Positions 1-8,106 of a DNA stretch of 51,499 bases are shown piece by piece. Each line of letters opens with the position of its first letter. Within the stretch, counting starts at the first letter, position 1. Position numbers and translations under genes: made by a program. Location: the NCBI GenBank assembly GCA_002238785.1, contig MPNA01000022.1, forward strand, positions 1 through 51,499, read 5' to 3'. This DNA comes from a bacterium OM1 bin76. GTDB lineage: Bacteria; Actinomycetota; Acidimicrobiia; Spongiisociales; ZC4RG35. Under the pieces are notes generated by a model. That model searched no databases. It was not told the origin of the DNA and worked only from the letters and a program-made list of their open reading frames with translations.

Positions 1-1045
1 TGTTTTTGGGGTTTACTCTCACAAACGGAACACCAGCTTTTTCGGCTTTGTGTTCCAGGATGCGGCTGAGAGCAGCCCATCGTTGCTCGCTCATTTTGCG
101 GGAGAACCGCTTGGTGCGGAGCAGACCGGCCACGTTCAAGTCTTCGACGGCTATCCCGTCGTAGGCGCTCACTAGTCGGTGCGCCAGACGAAAATCGGCC
201 TGGGTGGCGCGTTCTTGTTCTCTGCGGTGCGCTTTTGCGACGGCCAATGCCTTTTTCCTGCGCGATCGGGACCGTTTCTTTGATCGGGAGAGGCGACGTT
301 GCGCCCGCTTGATCCGGGACATGTCGGCCACCCGGGCTGCAACGACGGTGCCGTCTGACAGGGTGAGACGATACGAGAGGCCCATGTCGACACCTACCGG
401 GTTGGAAGGTTCAGGTGATTCGCTCCCCGTGTCTCGGTCAGGGTGGCGGATCACCACCTGTAGTTCGGTACGGAGCGGAGTTCTGACTATCCGCAGCATC
501 ACTGCCTTGCCGCCCCCTTCCAACGCGGTGGCCAGTCGGCGGCCCTTGTCCCGAAACCGCAGACGGGGAAGGCCCTTCACTTGAAGTTTCCACCATTTGG
601 CGCGGTGGTTCCGAGATGTTTCCGGCGCCGACAGCATCGACGGCGCGGCGTCTGGTATCTCGATGGTTCTCCACCTCCGCGACGGCTTGAACCGGGGATA
701 CCCCGGGTTGGCGCCCTGTTCGCAACGCTGGTAGAACGACCGGACGGTACGGTCGAACCGACCCAGCACACCACGGCCCACCTGCACCGCCAACCTCTCC
801 CACTCCAGACGGTCTTTCCGCACACCAGTGAACTCTTTCATCAGGTCATACCTGGACATCTGAAGGTCCCGGGGGAACCGCTCATCAGGATCAGGGTGAT
901 GTTCCCGCCACCACCGATAGGTTCCCCTCCACGACTCCAAACATGCGTTGTACAACTCCGCGCTCATGGCGAACACCTCCGTGAGGCGACGATGACCCGA
1001 AGGGGAACACTTCACCGAAAACCGGAAAGTCTGCACCAAAACCAC
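1..1045 (-). CDS. tnpB: TnpB family RNA-guided nuclease of an IS200/IS605-type element, 3' end outside the window
   Basis: The minus strand reads open for 348 codons from a GTG at 1045 to the left edge with no stop or frameshift. TnpB proteins are transposon-encoded RNA-guided DNA nucleases with a RuvC fold and a C-terminal zinc finger. Visible here are an N-terminal segment beginning VVLVQTFRFS, the first RuvC aspartate in the motif VGVDMG (about residue 223), a basic stretch rich in R/K/S, and the second RuvC acidic residue in IAVEDLNV (about residue 295). The window stops at VNPKN, just where the zinc-finger segment normally begins, so completeness cannot be judged. No TnpA transposase gene is visible. 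GTG 1045 was chosen because it lies 7 bases after a -10-like box and aligns with the start of the second copy at the right edge. The coding capacity looks intact, so the element may be active or recently inserted. Confidence 0.93.
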   Translation of the reverse strand, partial: MVLVQTFRFSVKCSPSGHRRLTEVFAMSAELYNACLESWRGTYRWWREHHPDPDERFPRDLQMSRYDLMKEFTGVRKDRLEWERLAVQVGRGVLGRFDRTVRSFYQRCEQGANPGYPRFKPSRRWRTIEIPDAAPSMLSAPETSRNHRAKWWKLQVKGLPRLRFRDKGRRLATALEGGGKAVMLRIVRTPLRTELQVVIRHPDRDTGSESPEPSNPVGVDMGLSYRLTLSDGTVVAARVADMSRIKRAQRRLSRSKKRSRSRRKKALAVAKAHRREQERATQADFRLAHRLVSAYDGIAVEDLNVAGLLRTKRFSRKMSEQRWAALSRILEHKAEKAGVPFVRVNPKN

Positions 1046-1052
1046 ACCACAC

Positions 1053-1084
1053 AGGATGCACAGGGGATGTGACAAACCCGTCAA
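1053..1084 (-). promoter_or_regulatory. Candidate promoter of the left tnpB
   Basis: On the minus strand a TTGACG box (1084-1079) is followed after 20 bases by CATCCT (1058-1053), then 7 bases and the GTG start. A TTGTCACA block (1075-1068) lies between. The same TTGACG and TTGTCACA pair precedes the right-hand tnpB. The 20-base spacer is longer than ideal, so the -10 assignment rests mainly on the parallel with the right copy. Confidence 0.4.
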
Positions 1085-1165
1085 CCCAAGCACAAATCCC
1101 CAAGAAAACACCATCACCACCCGCCCCCGCCCGCAACAGCGACCCTCCACCGTCTACCCAGGTAT

Positions 1166-1175
1166 ATAAGTCCCC
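1166..1175 (-). mobile_element. Putative left-end motif of the TnpB element
   Basis: Read on the minus strand the motif is GGGACTTATA. The identical ten bases lie upstream of the other tnpB at 51254-51263. Here the methyltransferase remnant resumes only about ten bases beyond it, as expected if this is the transposon terminus. The exact boundary and any target-site signature cannot be fixed from one junction. Confidence 0.5.
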
Positions 1176-1184
1176 AAGATAACT

Positions 1185-1340
1185 AGTCGGCCGGGAGATG
1201 TAGTGATGGATCCCTACGCTGGTTCGGGTACGACGCTCCTTGCAGCCCAGGAATTGGGAAGATCCTGGGTGGGGATCGAACTCAAACCGGACTATGTAGA
1301 ATTGATTGAGCGACGTCTTGCTGATCGGCCCATCCTTTAG
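1185..1340 (+). pseudogene. C-terminal remnant of a DNA (N4/N6) methyltransferase truncated at the transposon end
   Basis: The plus strand reads SRPGDVVMDPYAGSGTT and continues to a stop at 1338-1340. DPYAGSGTT is the SAM-binding motif I of amino-DNA methyltransferases, and the following segment ending GIELKPDYVELIERRL fits the C-terminal helix of that family (class beta, in which motif I lies near the C terminus). Only about 51 codons remain. An in-frame TAA at 1167-1169 lies in the adjacent transposon end, and no upstream methyltransferase sequence is in the window. I infer that insertion of the TnpB element removed or displaced the catalytic N-terminal part (the DPPY motif and target-recognition region). 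The rest of the gene could lie beyond the element, outside the window. Confidence 0.75.
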
Positions 1341-1351
1341 GCGGGGATTGT

Positions 1352-1486
1352 GTGGAGATTCAAGACCTGAGAACTCGCATTGAGCGACTCTCACCGATGG
1401 GGGTGCGGTTCGTCGCACGTTTGGTTGACTCCTTGTCATCTCCTCCACATGCCGACATCATGGGTTCCACTTGGATAGCGACGTGA
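1352..1486 (+). CDS. Small ORF of unknown function after the methyltransferase remnant
   Basis: A GTG at 1352, 11 bases after the methyltransferase stop, opens 44 codons ending at TGA 1484-1486. The product starts MEIQDLRTRIERLSP and continues with a short helical, leucine- and arginine-rich segment. A purine-rich GGCGGGG lies upstream. I do not recognise the family. Its position suggests a partner gene of the former methyltransferase, or a truncated downstream gene of a restriction-modification locus. It could be fortuitous. Confidence 0.3.
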   Translation: MEIQDLRTRIERLSPMGVRFVARLVDSLSSPPHADIMGSTWIAT

Positions 1487-1708
1487 AACGAGTGGCAGCC
1501 CGCGTGTCTCTGGACCGATCCGATGCGAAGATCACAGTGAAACAGATCCAGCTTTCCTCTTGTGTCATACATGCAGAATGGCACATGACTGCCCATGGAA
1601 GACAGCCGAGTTTCTAAGCCTGAATCACCGTTTTTGGCGGGTGGGGTGGGGCTAAGTCCCTGTTTATAGTTGTCCCGTATTGCGAATTCCACTCCGGCTC
1701 GCCCCGAC
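1487..1708. other. Intergenic stretch before xseA
   Basis: About 220 bases with no convincing gene. A TATAGT at 1665-1670 could be the -10 box for xseA, but I see no good -35 box. Reading frames here on either strand are short and do not resemble known proteins. This may be decayed sequence linked to the transposon-damaged locus. Confidence 0.4.
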
Positions 1709-3097
1709 ATGAACCCTTACTCTTCTTCGAATTCCTCCGGCACCTCCGCAGAGGAGACCATCTTCACGGTCTCGGAGTTGGCCGGATGCATCCAGGAGGT
1801 GTTGCACGGAGCCTTTCCGTCTTCGGTCTGGGTGACGGGTGAGGTGGCCAACCTGAGCAGATCCAACGCCGGTCATGTGTACCTGGACCTGATGGAACCT
1901 GCTGCGGAGGGCTCGCAGGACTCTGCGGCTTTGCTCCACTCGGTGATCTGGGAGAGTCGCCGCCATGCCATCAATCAGGCCCTGCGGAGAGCCAACTGGG
2001 GGCCGGTTTCTGACGGCGACGAGTTGAAGGTTCGGGTGTGGGTCGACTTCTATCCACCACAGGGAAGGGTCACGCTCCAGATCCACGAGGTAGACCCCCA
2101 CTACACGCTCGGACGGTGGAAGGTAGAGCGGGAGCGGGTGGTGGCGTTGCTGAAGAAGGAAGGGGTGTTTGAACAGAACAAGAAACTCGATCTCTCGGTC
2201 GCTCCCCACCGGATTGGTCTCATTACCAGCGCCGAAAGCAATGCCTACGCCGACTTCACCTCCACCCTGTCGGAGAGCGGCCTGGGCTGGGCGGTGCTGT
2301 TTCATCACTCCGGGGTACAGGGCGACCATGCCCGATCTTCTCTGGTCAAGGCCCTTGATCGGCTCTCGGAACTGAAGCCAGATGTCATTTGCGTTGTTCG
2401 TGGGGGAGGCTCCGCCACCGACTTGGCGGTTTTCGATCATGAGACCGTGGCCCGCGCGGTCGCGGGGGCATCGGTGCCGGTCATTGCGGGCATCGGGCAT
2501 GAACTCGATCAGACAGTCTCTGACCTGGTGGCTCATCGGTCTGAACGAACCCCAACAGCCTGCGCATCGTGGTTGGTGGAACGGGTCAAGGGATTCGCGT
2601 CGCAGGTCAATCTTGTGGGCCGGGAAATAGCAGAAGACGCCGATGGGCTCGTCAGGCGCCACAGCAGGCGCCTTGAGGGGTCACCTGTTGCAGTGGCGGG
2701 TGCCGCGGATGGTGCTCTGATGCGTTGCCGTCAGGGGCTGGAGAGGTCGGTCCAGGTGTTGCCCGCCCATGTGCGGCCGTGGTTGCAACGGGCCGAGGTT
2801 GTGGTTGCCTCCCGCCAGGCGGCCCTTGTCCGAGAGTCAGGGCAATTCCTCAAGGAGGAGCAGGTGCGGCTTGAATCTGCGGAACGGATGGCGGAAGCCT
2901 ATGATCCGCGACGCAACCTGGCCCGGGGTTGGTCGATCACCCGACGCCGGCGTGGGGGCGTGATCAGTTCCATAGGGCAGGTCAAACCGCCTGAAGAGAT
3001 CGAGACGTGGCTTTCTGACGGTACGGTGGTAAGCACCGTGTCGGAGACCCGATCGGATCGTGGGACCGAGGGTCAGCAGGAGGTGACACAACTATGA
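1709..3097 (+). CDS. xseA: Exodeoxyribonuclease VII large subunit
   Basis: This is the large subunit of exonuclease VII, which degrades single-stranded DNA from both ends and acts in mismatch repair and damage processing together with several XseB subunits. The N-terminal OB-fold is seen in FTVSELAGCIQEVL and VWVTGEVANLSRS. The catalytic core has VVRGGGSATDLAVFD and PVIAGIGHELDQT, the standard family motifs. Length (462 aa) is normal. The ATG at 1709 was preferred over a TTG at 1670 because alignable sequence begins around FTVSEL. Neither start has a clear ribosome site, so initiation may be weak or leaderless. The stop overlaps the xseB start as ATGA. Confidence 0.96.
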   Translation: MNPYSSSNSSGTSAEETIFTVSELAGCIQEVLHGAFPSSVWVTGEVANLSRSNAGHVYLDLMEPAAEGSQDSAALLHSVIWESRRHAINQALRRANWGPVSDGDELKVRVWVDFYPPQGRVTLQIHEVDPHYTLGRWKVERERVVALLKKEGVFEQNKKLDLSVAPHRIGLITSAESNAYADFTSTLSESGLGWAVLFHHSGVQGDHARSSLVKALDRLSELKPDVICVVRGGGSATDLAVFDHETVARAVAGASVPVIAGIGHELDQTVSDLVAHRSERTPTACASWLVERVKGFASQVNLVGREIAEDADGLVRRHSRRLEGSPVAVAGAADGALMRCRQGLERSVQVLPAHVRPWLQRAEVVVASRQAALVRESGQFLKEEQVRLESAERMAEAYDPRRNLARGWSITRRRRGGVISSIGQVKPPEEIETWLSDGTVVSTVSETRSDRGTEGQQEVTQL

Positions 3098-3330
3098 GAC
3101 AGGCAACCTCTTCACAGAAGACGCCGGACAGTTATGCCGCTGGCCTGGCGGAACTGGAGGAGATCTTGGATTACCTGCGGGGAAGCGAGGTGGACCTGGA
3201 GGCGTTGGCGGAGAAAGTTGAGCGGGCGGGGCAACTCATCCGGTTCTGCCGTCAAAGGTTGGACGATATCTCGTTCAAGGTCAACGATGTCCTGGACTCG
3301 GTGAAGGCGACATTGGACGGGGATCGTTGA
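3094..3330 (+). CDS. xseB: Exodeoxyribonuclease VII small subunit
   Basis: A 78-residue helical protein with the family core YAAGLAELEEILDYLR and a second helix through LEALAEKVERAGQLI. XseB forms coiled-coil arms on XseA and is needed for a functional exonuclease VII complex. The start codon overlaps the xseA stop, so the two are translationally coupled and made together. Length is typical (about 70-85 aa). Confidence 0.95.
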   Translation: MRQATSSQKTPDSYAAGLAELEEILDYLRGSEVDLEALAEKVERAGQLIRFCRQRLDDISFKVNDVLDSVKATLDGDR

Positions 3331-3335
3331 TCGGC

Positions 3336-3354
3336 TGAAGACGAGAGATCTTCA
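3336..3354 (+). terminator. Weak hairpin after xseB
   Basis: TGAAGA and TCTTCA form a 6-bp stem with a 7-base loop, followed by TTGTCC. It sits in the gap between xseB and the convergent thioesterase gene, where a terminator is expected, but the stem is weak and there is no real T-tract. Confidence 0.25.
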
Positions 3355-3392
3355 TTGTCCTACCCGGGTCCCGAGTGGGCGCGGCGCCGAAT

Positions 3393-4307
3393 CTATTCCT
3401 GGGAGAAGTCGGGGGGCGCCATGGTGCCTGGGAGGGCAGTGCGGTAATCGGCAAACAGACTCTGTACCGATCGCCCGATGGCACCGGTGGCGTCGAACAA
3501 CTGGGAGTGGGCGACCCCCCTTCCATGGGACCCGAACCAAGACTCCGAACGTAGGCCCAGCCATTCCCCCACCGGCATGTGGAGCAGGTGGACGTTGAGG
3601 TCGGCGTTCATGAAGACCCAGGAGGTGGGCAGCACCGAACTGACCCCGTTGCCATGGTCGGCAGTTATGACTGCCCGTTGCAGGGGCGTTGGCTCCTCTC
3701 CCGCGACTAGCGGGACAATCATCCGGATCCACACCGCTCCGGGACCGGGGTGATCGAAACTGCCCTCGGCCTGGCGCATTTCCACACCGTCGCGGTGAAA
3801 GTAGGGACGCCCGCTCACCCCGACGCCCACCCGCTTCATGTCCACCGGCCGCGCCTCGGCTACCTGGAGTGGCAGCAGCGCTGGAGGGGGCAAGGCGCGC
3901 TGCGGTGGGGGGCGGTCGGCGATGCGAAGCCGCATCGCGGTGGCCTGGGCAAGTTCGGTGTCTCCGGCTGACAGGAAGGCGCGCACCGTCTGGATACGCT
4001 TGCCTTCCCTGAGGATGGAGGTGCTTACTCGCAGCGGCACGGTGGGAACCACCCGGAAGATGTCCACGGTAAGGCGGGCCACCTCCATGGGGGCAAGAGT
4101 GGGGACCGCTTCCAGGGCTCTGGCCAGAAGACCCGCCACCAGTCCGCCATGCTGGCCGTCCTCGTACCATCCCGATTGGGAGAGGGGAGTGGACTCCACT
4201 ACCTGTGAATCGGAGGTGGGCAGATACGGGGCCGGAGGAATCTCCATCAGATCGAGGAGAATATCAGGATCAGGTAGGGTTAAATCCGATGGCAGGGAGC
4301 AAGGCAT
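3393..4307 (-). CDS. Acyl-CoA thioesterase-like protein (double hotdog fold)
   Basis: The 304-residue product resembles the thioesterase family related to TesB, with two hotdog halves that hydrolyse acyl-CoA. Seen are a segment with [14 protein letters not shown] near the N terminus, [14 protein letters not shown], an inter-domain segment rich in proline, and near the C terminus [23 protein letters not shown], which matches the family's final strand with GxG and the S-Q-L-F-D ending. The substrate is unknown. The start at 4307 overlaps the divergent moaB/mog start; an internal ATG at 4247 (MEIPPAPY) would remove this overlap and may be the true start. Confidence 0.8.
   Translation of the reverse strand: MPCSLPSDLTLPDPDILLDLMEIPPAPYLPTSDSQVVESTPLSQSGWYEDGQHGGLVAGLLARALEAVPTLAPMEVARLTVDIFRVVPTVPLRVSTSILREGKRIQTVRAFLSAGDTELAQATAMRLRIADRPPPQRALPPPALLPLQVAEARPVDMKRVGVGVSGRPYFHRDGVEMRQAEGSFDHPGPGAVWIRMIVPLVAGEEPTPLQRAVITADHGNGVSSVLPTSWVFMNADLNVHLLHMPVGEWLGLRSESWFGSHGRGVAHSQLFDATGAIGRSVQSLFADYRTALPGTMAPPDFSQE
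4275..4280 (+). promoter_or_regulatory. -10 box of the moaB/mog-type gene, possible leaderless start
   Basis: TAGGGT fits the actinobacterial TANNNT -10 pattern and ends 8 bases before the ATG at 4289. Transcription would therefore begin at or next to the start codon. No separate -35 box is evident. Confidence 0.4.
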
Positions 4308-4777
4308 GGAGAGCGGCGGTGATCACCATGAGCGACGGGGTGATCGCGGGGACCCGTCAGGATCGTTCTGGCGATGTCCTTTCAGCATTGTTGACCGATT
4401 CCGGCTACGAACTGAAGGTCCGTACCGCGGTGGAGGACACTGAGGAAAAGATCGTCAAGGTACTGGTCGATGCCTGCGAGAAGGTGGATCTGGTGGTTAC
4501 CACCGGTGGTACGGGTCTGGGTCCCAGGGATGTGACGCCGGAAGCCACTCGCCGGGTGATCGATCGGGAAGTGCCCGGACTGGCGCACATGATGATGGCC
4601 GCCGGTTTGGCCGTCACTCCCATGGCGGGTCTGTCACGGGCTGTGGTGGGCGCCCGAGGATCGACGCTGATAATCAACCTTCCCGGTAGCCCCAAGGGAG
4701 TCGTGGAGAACCTCGAGGCGATCATGGGCGTCCTTCCCCACGCCCTTGATCTGCTGGCGGGGCACACGGTCCACTAA
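4289..4777 (+). CDS. mog: MoaB/Mog family molybdopterin adenylyltransferase-like protein
   Basis: The 162-residue protein carries the family fold: [20 protein letters not shown] at the N terminus (the binding site for the pterin phosphate), [18 protein letters not shown], and [15 protein letters not shown] near the end. Members bind molybdopterin and adenylylate it before metal insertion in molybdenum cofactor synthesis. MoaB and Mog cannot be separated with certainty by reading alone. The context with xdhC and coxG about 1.5-2.5 kb downstream supports a role in molybdenum enzyme maturation. ATG 4289 is chosen because homology begins within a few residues and a -10 box lies just upstream. Confidence 0.88.
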   Translation: MAGSKAWRAAVITMSDGVIAGTRQDRSGDVLSALLTDSGYELKVRTAVEDTEEKIVKVLVDACEKVDLVVTTGGTGLGPRDVTPEATRRVIDREVPGLAHMMMAAGLAVTPMAGLSRAVVGARGSTLIINLPGSPKGVVENLEAIMGVLPHALDLLAGHTVH

Positions 4778-4844
4778 CCACCATTGCCCCGCCCCCGGGT
4801 GCCAATACCGTTGTTTGTCACACCCATCCTCCATACTTGTGGGC

Positions 4845-6017
4845 ATGGAGTTTTTCATCATCATCGCCTTGAGTGTCGTGGCTTCTTTGTTGGCGTGGGA
4901 TATCGCGGCGCGCCGCAGTTCACGGAGGGACACCCAGATCCAGCGGCAGTCCGAGGACACAGTGCAGGCCGTGCTCGACCTCTTGGGTCGAGACCGGCAA
5001 GAACGGCAACTGGAATCCCAGGCGCTGACCGAGAAGGCAGCCATCGCGGCGGCTGCCGAGGCGGCGCGGATGGCCAAAGCCGAACTGGAGACCCAATCTC
5101 GGTCGAGCGCCGAGATGATCGCCCAGCAGCAGCGGACTTTCAGCAGGACCGCGGAGCAGATAGGAGCCCAGATCGCCGGGATCCAGCGGGATCTCACCTC
5201 CCGGCAGGGAAGTTGGTCGGAGCAGTTCGGTCAAGTTAGCGAAACCCTGGCCAAACTGGGCGGGACCACCGAGACTCTCACCAACATGCTCAATTCCTCC
5301 GGCCAGAAGGGGAGTTGGGGGGAAAGGGTCGCCGAGGACATCCTTCGAGCGGTCGGCATGAAGGAAGGGGTGAGCTACGAGGTGCGAAAGAGGCTGCCGG
5401 GGGGGCAGATTCCCGACTTTGCCTTCTATCTGCCACGGGGACAGTTGTTATGCATGGATTCCAAACTGCCCTTCGACTCTTATCGCGCCTACCAAGAAGC
5501 CCCCGAGTCGAAGAAGGACCAATTCCGCAGGGAATTCCTGAAGGCGGTCCGCGGCCATGTGAGGTCCCTTGCCACCAAGTCATATGGGGACGCCGGTCTG
5601 GTCCTGATGTTCATCCCGCTCGAGTCGATCTATTCACTCATCTGGGAGGGCGACCACGAACTGCTGGATTACGCTTTCGACAGGGGAGTGATGCTGTGTG
5701 GTCCCTCCAATCTCTTTGCGATCCTCACTCTGGTGAGGGAGGCCAATGTGGCGTTCGCTCTTGAGAAGACCGGAGACCAGGTGTTGGATGTCCTCAATCA
5801 GATGAAGAGGGAGTGGATGGAGACCCAGAAGGCCATCGGCGTGTTGCAGGGTCACATCAACAAGGCCAACAACAAGGCCGGGGAGATCACCGGCAAGCAC
5901 TATCAGGCCATGGACAAGGTCTTCGACCGCATCGACGAGGTGCGAAGCGAACGCGGGATGACCCCCACCGACCAGGCCTTGCCCGGCGAGTCCCCGCCCC
6001 TCCTGAGGGTGTCCTAG
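4845..6017 (+). CDS. rmuC: RmuC family DNA recombination protein
   Basis: The 390-residue product starts with a hydrophobic segment (residues 2-17, FFIIIALSVVASLLAW) that likely anchors it in the membrane. A long glutamine/alanine/glutamate-rich coiled coil follows to about residue 140. The RmuC domain contains KGSWGERVAEDILRAVGMKEG, FALPRG-like and DSKLPFDSY, MFIPLESIYS and ILTLVREANVAF. The DSKLP motif resembles the core of restriction-endonuclease folds. RmuC limits recombination at inverted repeats in E. coli; its biochemical activity is not settled. The ATG at 4845 is 7 bases after a CATACT box, consistent with a leaderless message. Confidence 0.93.
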   Translation: MEFFIIIALSVVASLLAWDIAARRSSRRDTQIQRQSEDTVQAVLDLLGRDRQERQLESQALTEKAAIAAAAEAARMAKAELETQSRSSAEMIAQQQRTFSRTAEQIGAQIAGIQRDLTSRQGSWSEQFGQVSETLAKLGGTTETLTNMLNSSGQKGSWGERVAEDILRAVGMKEGVSYEVRKRLPGGQIPDFAFYLPRGQLLCMDSKLPFDSYRAYQEAPESKKDQFRREFLKAVRGHVRSLATKSYGDAGLVLMFIPLESIYSLIWEGDHELLDYAFDRGVMLCGPSNLFAILTLVREANVAFALEKTGDQVLDVLNQMKREWMETQKAIGVLQGHINKANNKAGEITGKHYQAMDKVFDRIDEVRSERGMTPTDQALPGESPPLLRVS

Positions 6018-6038
6018 ATCCGTGAATGTGACCGGCAA

Positions 6039-6052
6039 AGGCCTATTGGCCT
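6039..6052 (+). terminator. Small hairpin after rmuC
   Basis: AGGCC and GGCCT form a 5-bp stem with a TATT loop, 21 bases after the rmuC stop. There is no T-tract. It may be a weak terminator or chance. Confidence 0.2.
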
Positions 6053-6097
6053 GCGCCATGCTGAATTGTGCCAACGGGGGTGGGACCGGCTTTCCTC

Positions 6098-6121
6098 CAA
6101 GCGCTTGTGGCAGCGTATCCT
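6098..6121 (+). promoter_or_regulatory. Candidate xdhC promoter with palindrome
   Basis: A perfect 10-bp palindrome CAAGCGCTTG (6098-6107) lies 8 bases upstream of TATCCT (6116-6121), which fits a TANNNT -10 box. The xdhC ATG follows 10 bases later. The palindrome falls in the spacer between -35 and -10, where a repressor could act. Confidence 0.35.
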
Positions 6122-6131
6122 GATAAGCGCG

Positions 6132-7250
6132 ATGTCAGAACTGGAGACCATCCTGCAGGCGACCCTTGATTGGGGGCGCATGGGAAAGAGGTTCGCCCTG
6201 GCCACGGTGGTCGGGGTGAGAGGATCCACCTATCGGCAACTGGGCGCCCGCCAGTTGATGGCCGAGGATGGGTATTCGGTGGGTACCGTGTCAGGCGGAT
6301 GTTTGGACCAAGATCTGCACCGGGTGGCGAGGGAGGTGCTGGCCTCCGGCGCGCCCCGCCTGGTGGAATTCGATCTCACCGCTGACGATGAGGCAATCTG
6401 GGGATGGGGGATAGGCTGCAACGGCGCCACAGAGTTATTGGTGGTCCCTTCCGACCACGCCGGCCGGTGGGCCGAGGAGATGGCCGCCGGCCGAGGACGG
6501 CACCGGACGCTGGCGGTTGTACATGAACTCTTCGGGCCCCGGTTCTCCAAGCTCTACGTGCAGTTTGACGGGAGTCATTCTGGCCGGCTTTGCGACGAGT
6601 CAATGGGACGGGACGCCATCGGGGTTGCCCGTTCGGCTATCGCTGAGGGTGAGTCCCGGGTGGTGGCAGTTGGGGGACGACGGTTGCTGGTCGAGGTGGT
6701 CGGCGCTCCCAGGAGGCTCCTGATTTGCGGTGCAGGCCATGACGCCGATCCCGTGGTCCAATATGCGGCTGAGTTGGGTTTCGAGGTGGTGGTGACAGAC
6801 GAGCGTCCGGCCCTCTTGACCGCTCAGAGATTCCCCTCCGCCCGTCTTGTTTCTGCCTTGCCTTCAGAACTGGGGAGGAAAGTCGAACTCGATCAACGAA
6901 CCTATGCCGTGATCATGAGTCACAACTACCTCAGGGACCTCGACTATCTGAGGTCCCTGCTGGGTACCAAGGTTCCCTACATTGGCGCCTTGGGGCCGGG
7001 GGCCCGCTTGGAGCGACTGGTTGTCGACCTGGCAGAATCAGGCTGCTCTCCTTCCCCCGAGGATCTTGCCAAGTTGCACGGGCCTGCCGGTTTGGACATC
7101 GGCGCCGAAGGACCGAAGGAGATCGCCTGGGCGATCATGGCTGAGATCCTGGCGGTGCGCCGGAGCAAGGCTGCCGGTTTCTTGAGGGATCGTAAGGGAC
7201 CCGACTATCTGCGTAGACTTTCGGATTTACGGTCTCGAACGGTTTCTTAG
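6132..7250 (+). CDS. xdhC: XdhC/CoxI family molybdenum hydroxylase maturation protein
   Basis: XdhC-like proteins bind molybdenum cofactor and insert it, usually after sulfuration, into xanthine dehydrogenase or CO dehydrogenase type enzymes. The N-terminal domain shows ATVVGVRGSTYRQLGARQLM and GTVSGGCLDQDL and then WGWGIGCNGATELLV, all family hallmarks. The C-terminal Rossmann-like domain begins LLICGAGHDADPVVQYAAEL and includes MSHNYLRDLDYLRSLL and YIGALGPGAR. Length (372 aa) is normal. ATG 6132 fits the start of homology and the -10 box. coxG follows 18 bases downstream, probably in the same transcript. No large, medium or small subunit of a molybdenum hydroxylase is in the window. Confidence 0.9.
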   Translation: MSELETILQATLDWGRMGKRFALATVVGVRGSTYRQLGARQLMAEDGYSVGTVSGGCLDQDLHRVAREVLASGAPRLVEFDLTADDEAIWGWGIGCNGATELLVVPSDHAGRWAEEMAAGRGRHRTLAVVHELFGPRFSKLYVQFDGSHSGRLCDESMGRDAIGVARSAIAEGESRVVAVGGRRLLVEVVGAPRRLLICGAGHDADPVVQYAAELGFEVVVTDERPALLTAQRFPSARLVSALPSELGRKVELDQRTYAVIMSHNYLRDLDYLRSLLGTKVPYIGALGPGARLERLVVDLAESGCSPSPEDLAKLHGPAGLDIGAEGPKEIAWAIMAEILAVRRSKAAGFLRDRKGPDYLRRLSDLRSRTVS

Positions 7251-7268
7251 TCATAGGAGTTATTAGTT

Positions 7269-7823
7269 ATGAAAATCACGCACGACTTTGAGGTATCCAA
7301 GCCGCTTCCGGTGGTTTGGGACTTCTTCCAAGATGTACCCACCGTCGCTCAGTGTCTCCCCGGGGCGGAACTCACCGAGGACAAGGGTGACGGTGTTTAT
7401 GCAGGAAGGGTCTCTGCCAAGCTGGGACCGCTCAGCGCCAGCTTTGAAGGAGAAGCCACGGTAGTAGCGGATCCCGCCACTCACTCAGCATCAATCAAGG
7501 GCAAAGGTGTTGACAAGAGGGGTGGCAGCCGCGGCAGGATGTCGGTGGTATATCAACTCCGCGAAGCCGAGGGTGGAACCGGCGTCGATATCGAAGCGGA
7601 TGTCAACCTGGCGGGCGCCGCCGCCCAGTTCGGGCGCAGCGGGCTCATCAGGGAGATATCCAACCGCCTGATCAGTGAGTTCGCCGATTGCCTGGAAGGC
7701 AAGTTAAGCGCCATGACGGTCGAGGAAGCCGCCGCGGTGCAGGCGGGTGAAGTCAAGGGACTGCAGTTGTTCTTCAAGACTCTCGGGTCTCGGATCAAGG
7801 GAATGTTCTCCAGTTCCGACTGA
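7269..7823 (+). CDS. coxG: CoxG-like SRPBCC family protein
   Basis: The 184-residue protein begins MKITHDFEVSKPLPVVWDFF and contains CLPGAELTE, both typical of the carbon monoxide dehydrogenase subunit G family of the START/SRPBCC fold. Members of this family accompany CO dehydrogenase and related molybdenum hydroxylases and, for CoxG, carry quinone electron acceptors or help anchor the enzyme at the membrane. The N-terminal 150 residues are the SRPBCC domain. The C terminus ends in an amphipathic basic stretch (FFKTLGSRIKGMF) that could bind membrane, as in other CoxG proteins. An AGGAG site lies 9 bases before the ATG. Pairing with xdhC suggests a shared role. Confidence 0.88.
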   Translation: MKITHDFEVSKPLPVVWDFFQDVPTVAQCLPGAELTEDKGDGVYAGRVSAKLGPLSASFEGEATVVADPATHSASIKGKGVDKRGGSRGRMSVVYQLREAEGGTGVDIEADVNLAGAAAQFGRSGLIREISNRLISEFADCLEGKLSAMTVEEAAAVQAGEVKGLQLFFKTLGSRIKGMFSSSD

Positions 7824-7953
7824 CCTGGGTGGCACTGCCCCGAACGCCTATTGACCCCATATCCGCCAGCCGAGGAGTAGATGCACGTCTGCGGTGGCCC
7901 ATTGGGGTGAGTTGATTGCAATCCACATCCAAACAACCTGGTAGACGAGTTCG

Positions 7954-7971
7954 CCGCCTCCCAGGAGGCGG
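7954..7971. terminator. Perfect inverted repeat between convergent coxG and aceE
   Basis: CCGCCTCC, two bases, GGAGGCGG: an 8-bp perfect stem (in practice 7 bp with a 4-base loop). It lies in a 283-base gap between convergent genes and could end both transcripts. No T-tract on either side, which is common in GC-rich actinobacteria. I see no gene in the rest of 7824-8106. Confidence 0.45.
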
Positions 7972-8106
7972 AGGAGTCCCTAACCAGGATGTCCGATGGC
8001 GGGATCCCTCGTTCGCTGTGGGGTCGGTCAAGCTGGCGGCTATGGGCTTGCACATCGGGTCGCCTGCGGAACGCCCCGACCAGAAAGAGTCAAGCCCGGT
8101 GGGTGC

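Noticed and set aside
3352-4170. Alternative minus-strand frame of 272 codons overlapping the thioesterase
   Set aside because: Composition is arginine, proline and histidine rich with no family motifs; the other frame encodes the thioesterase.
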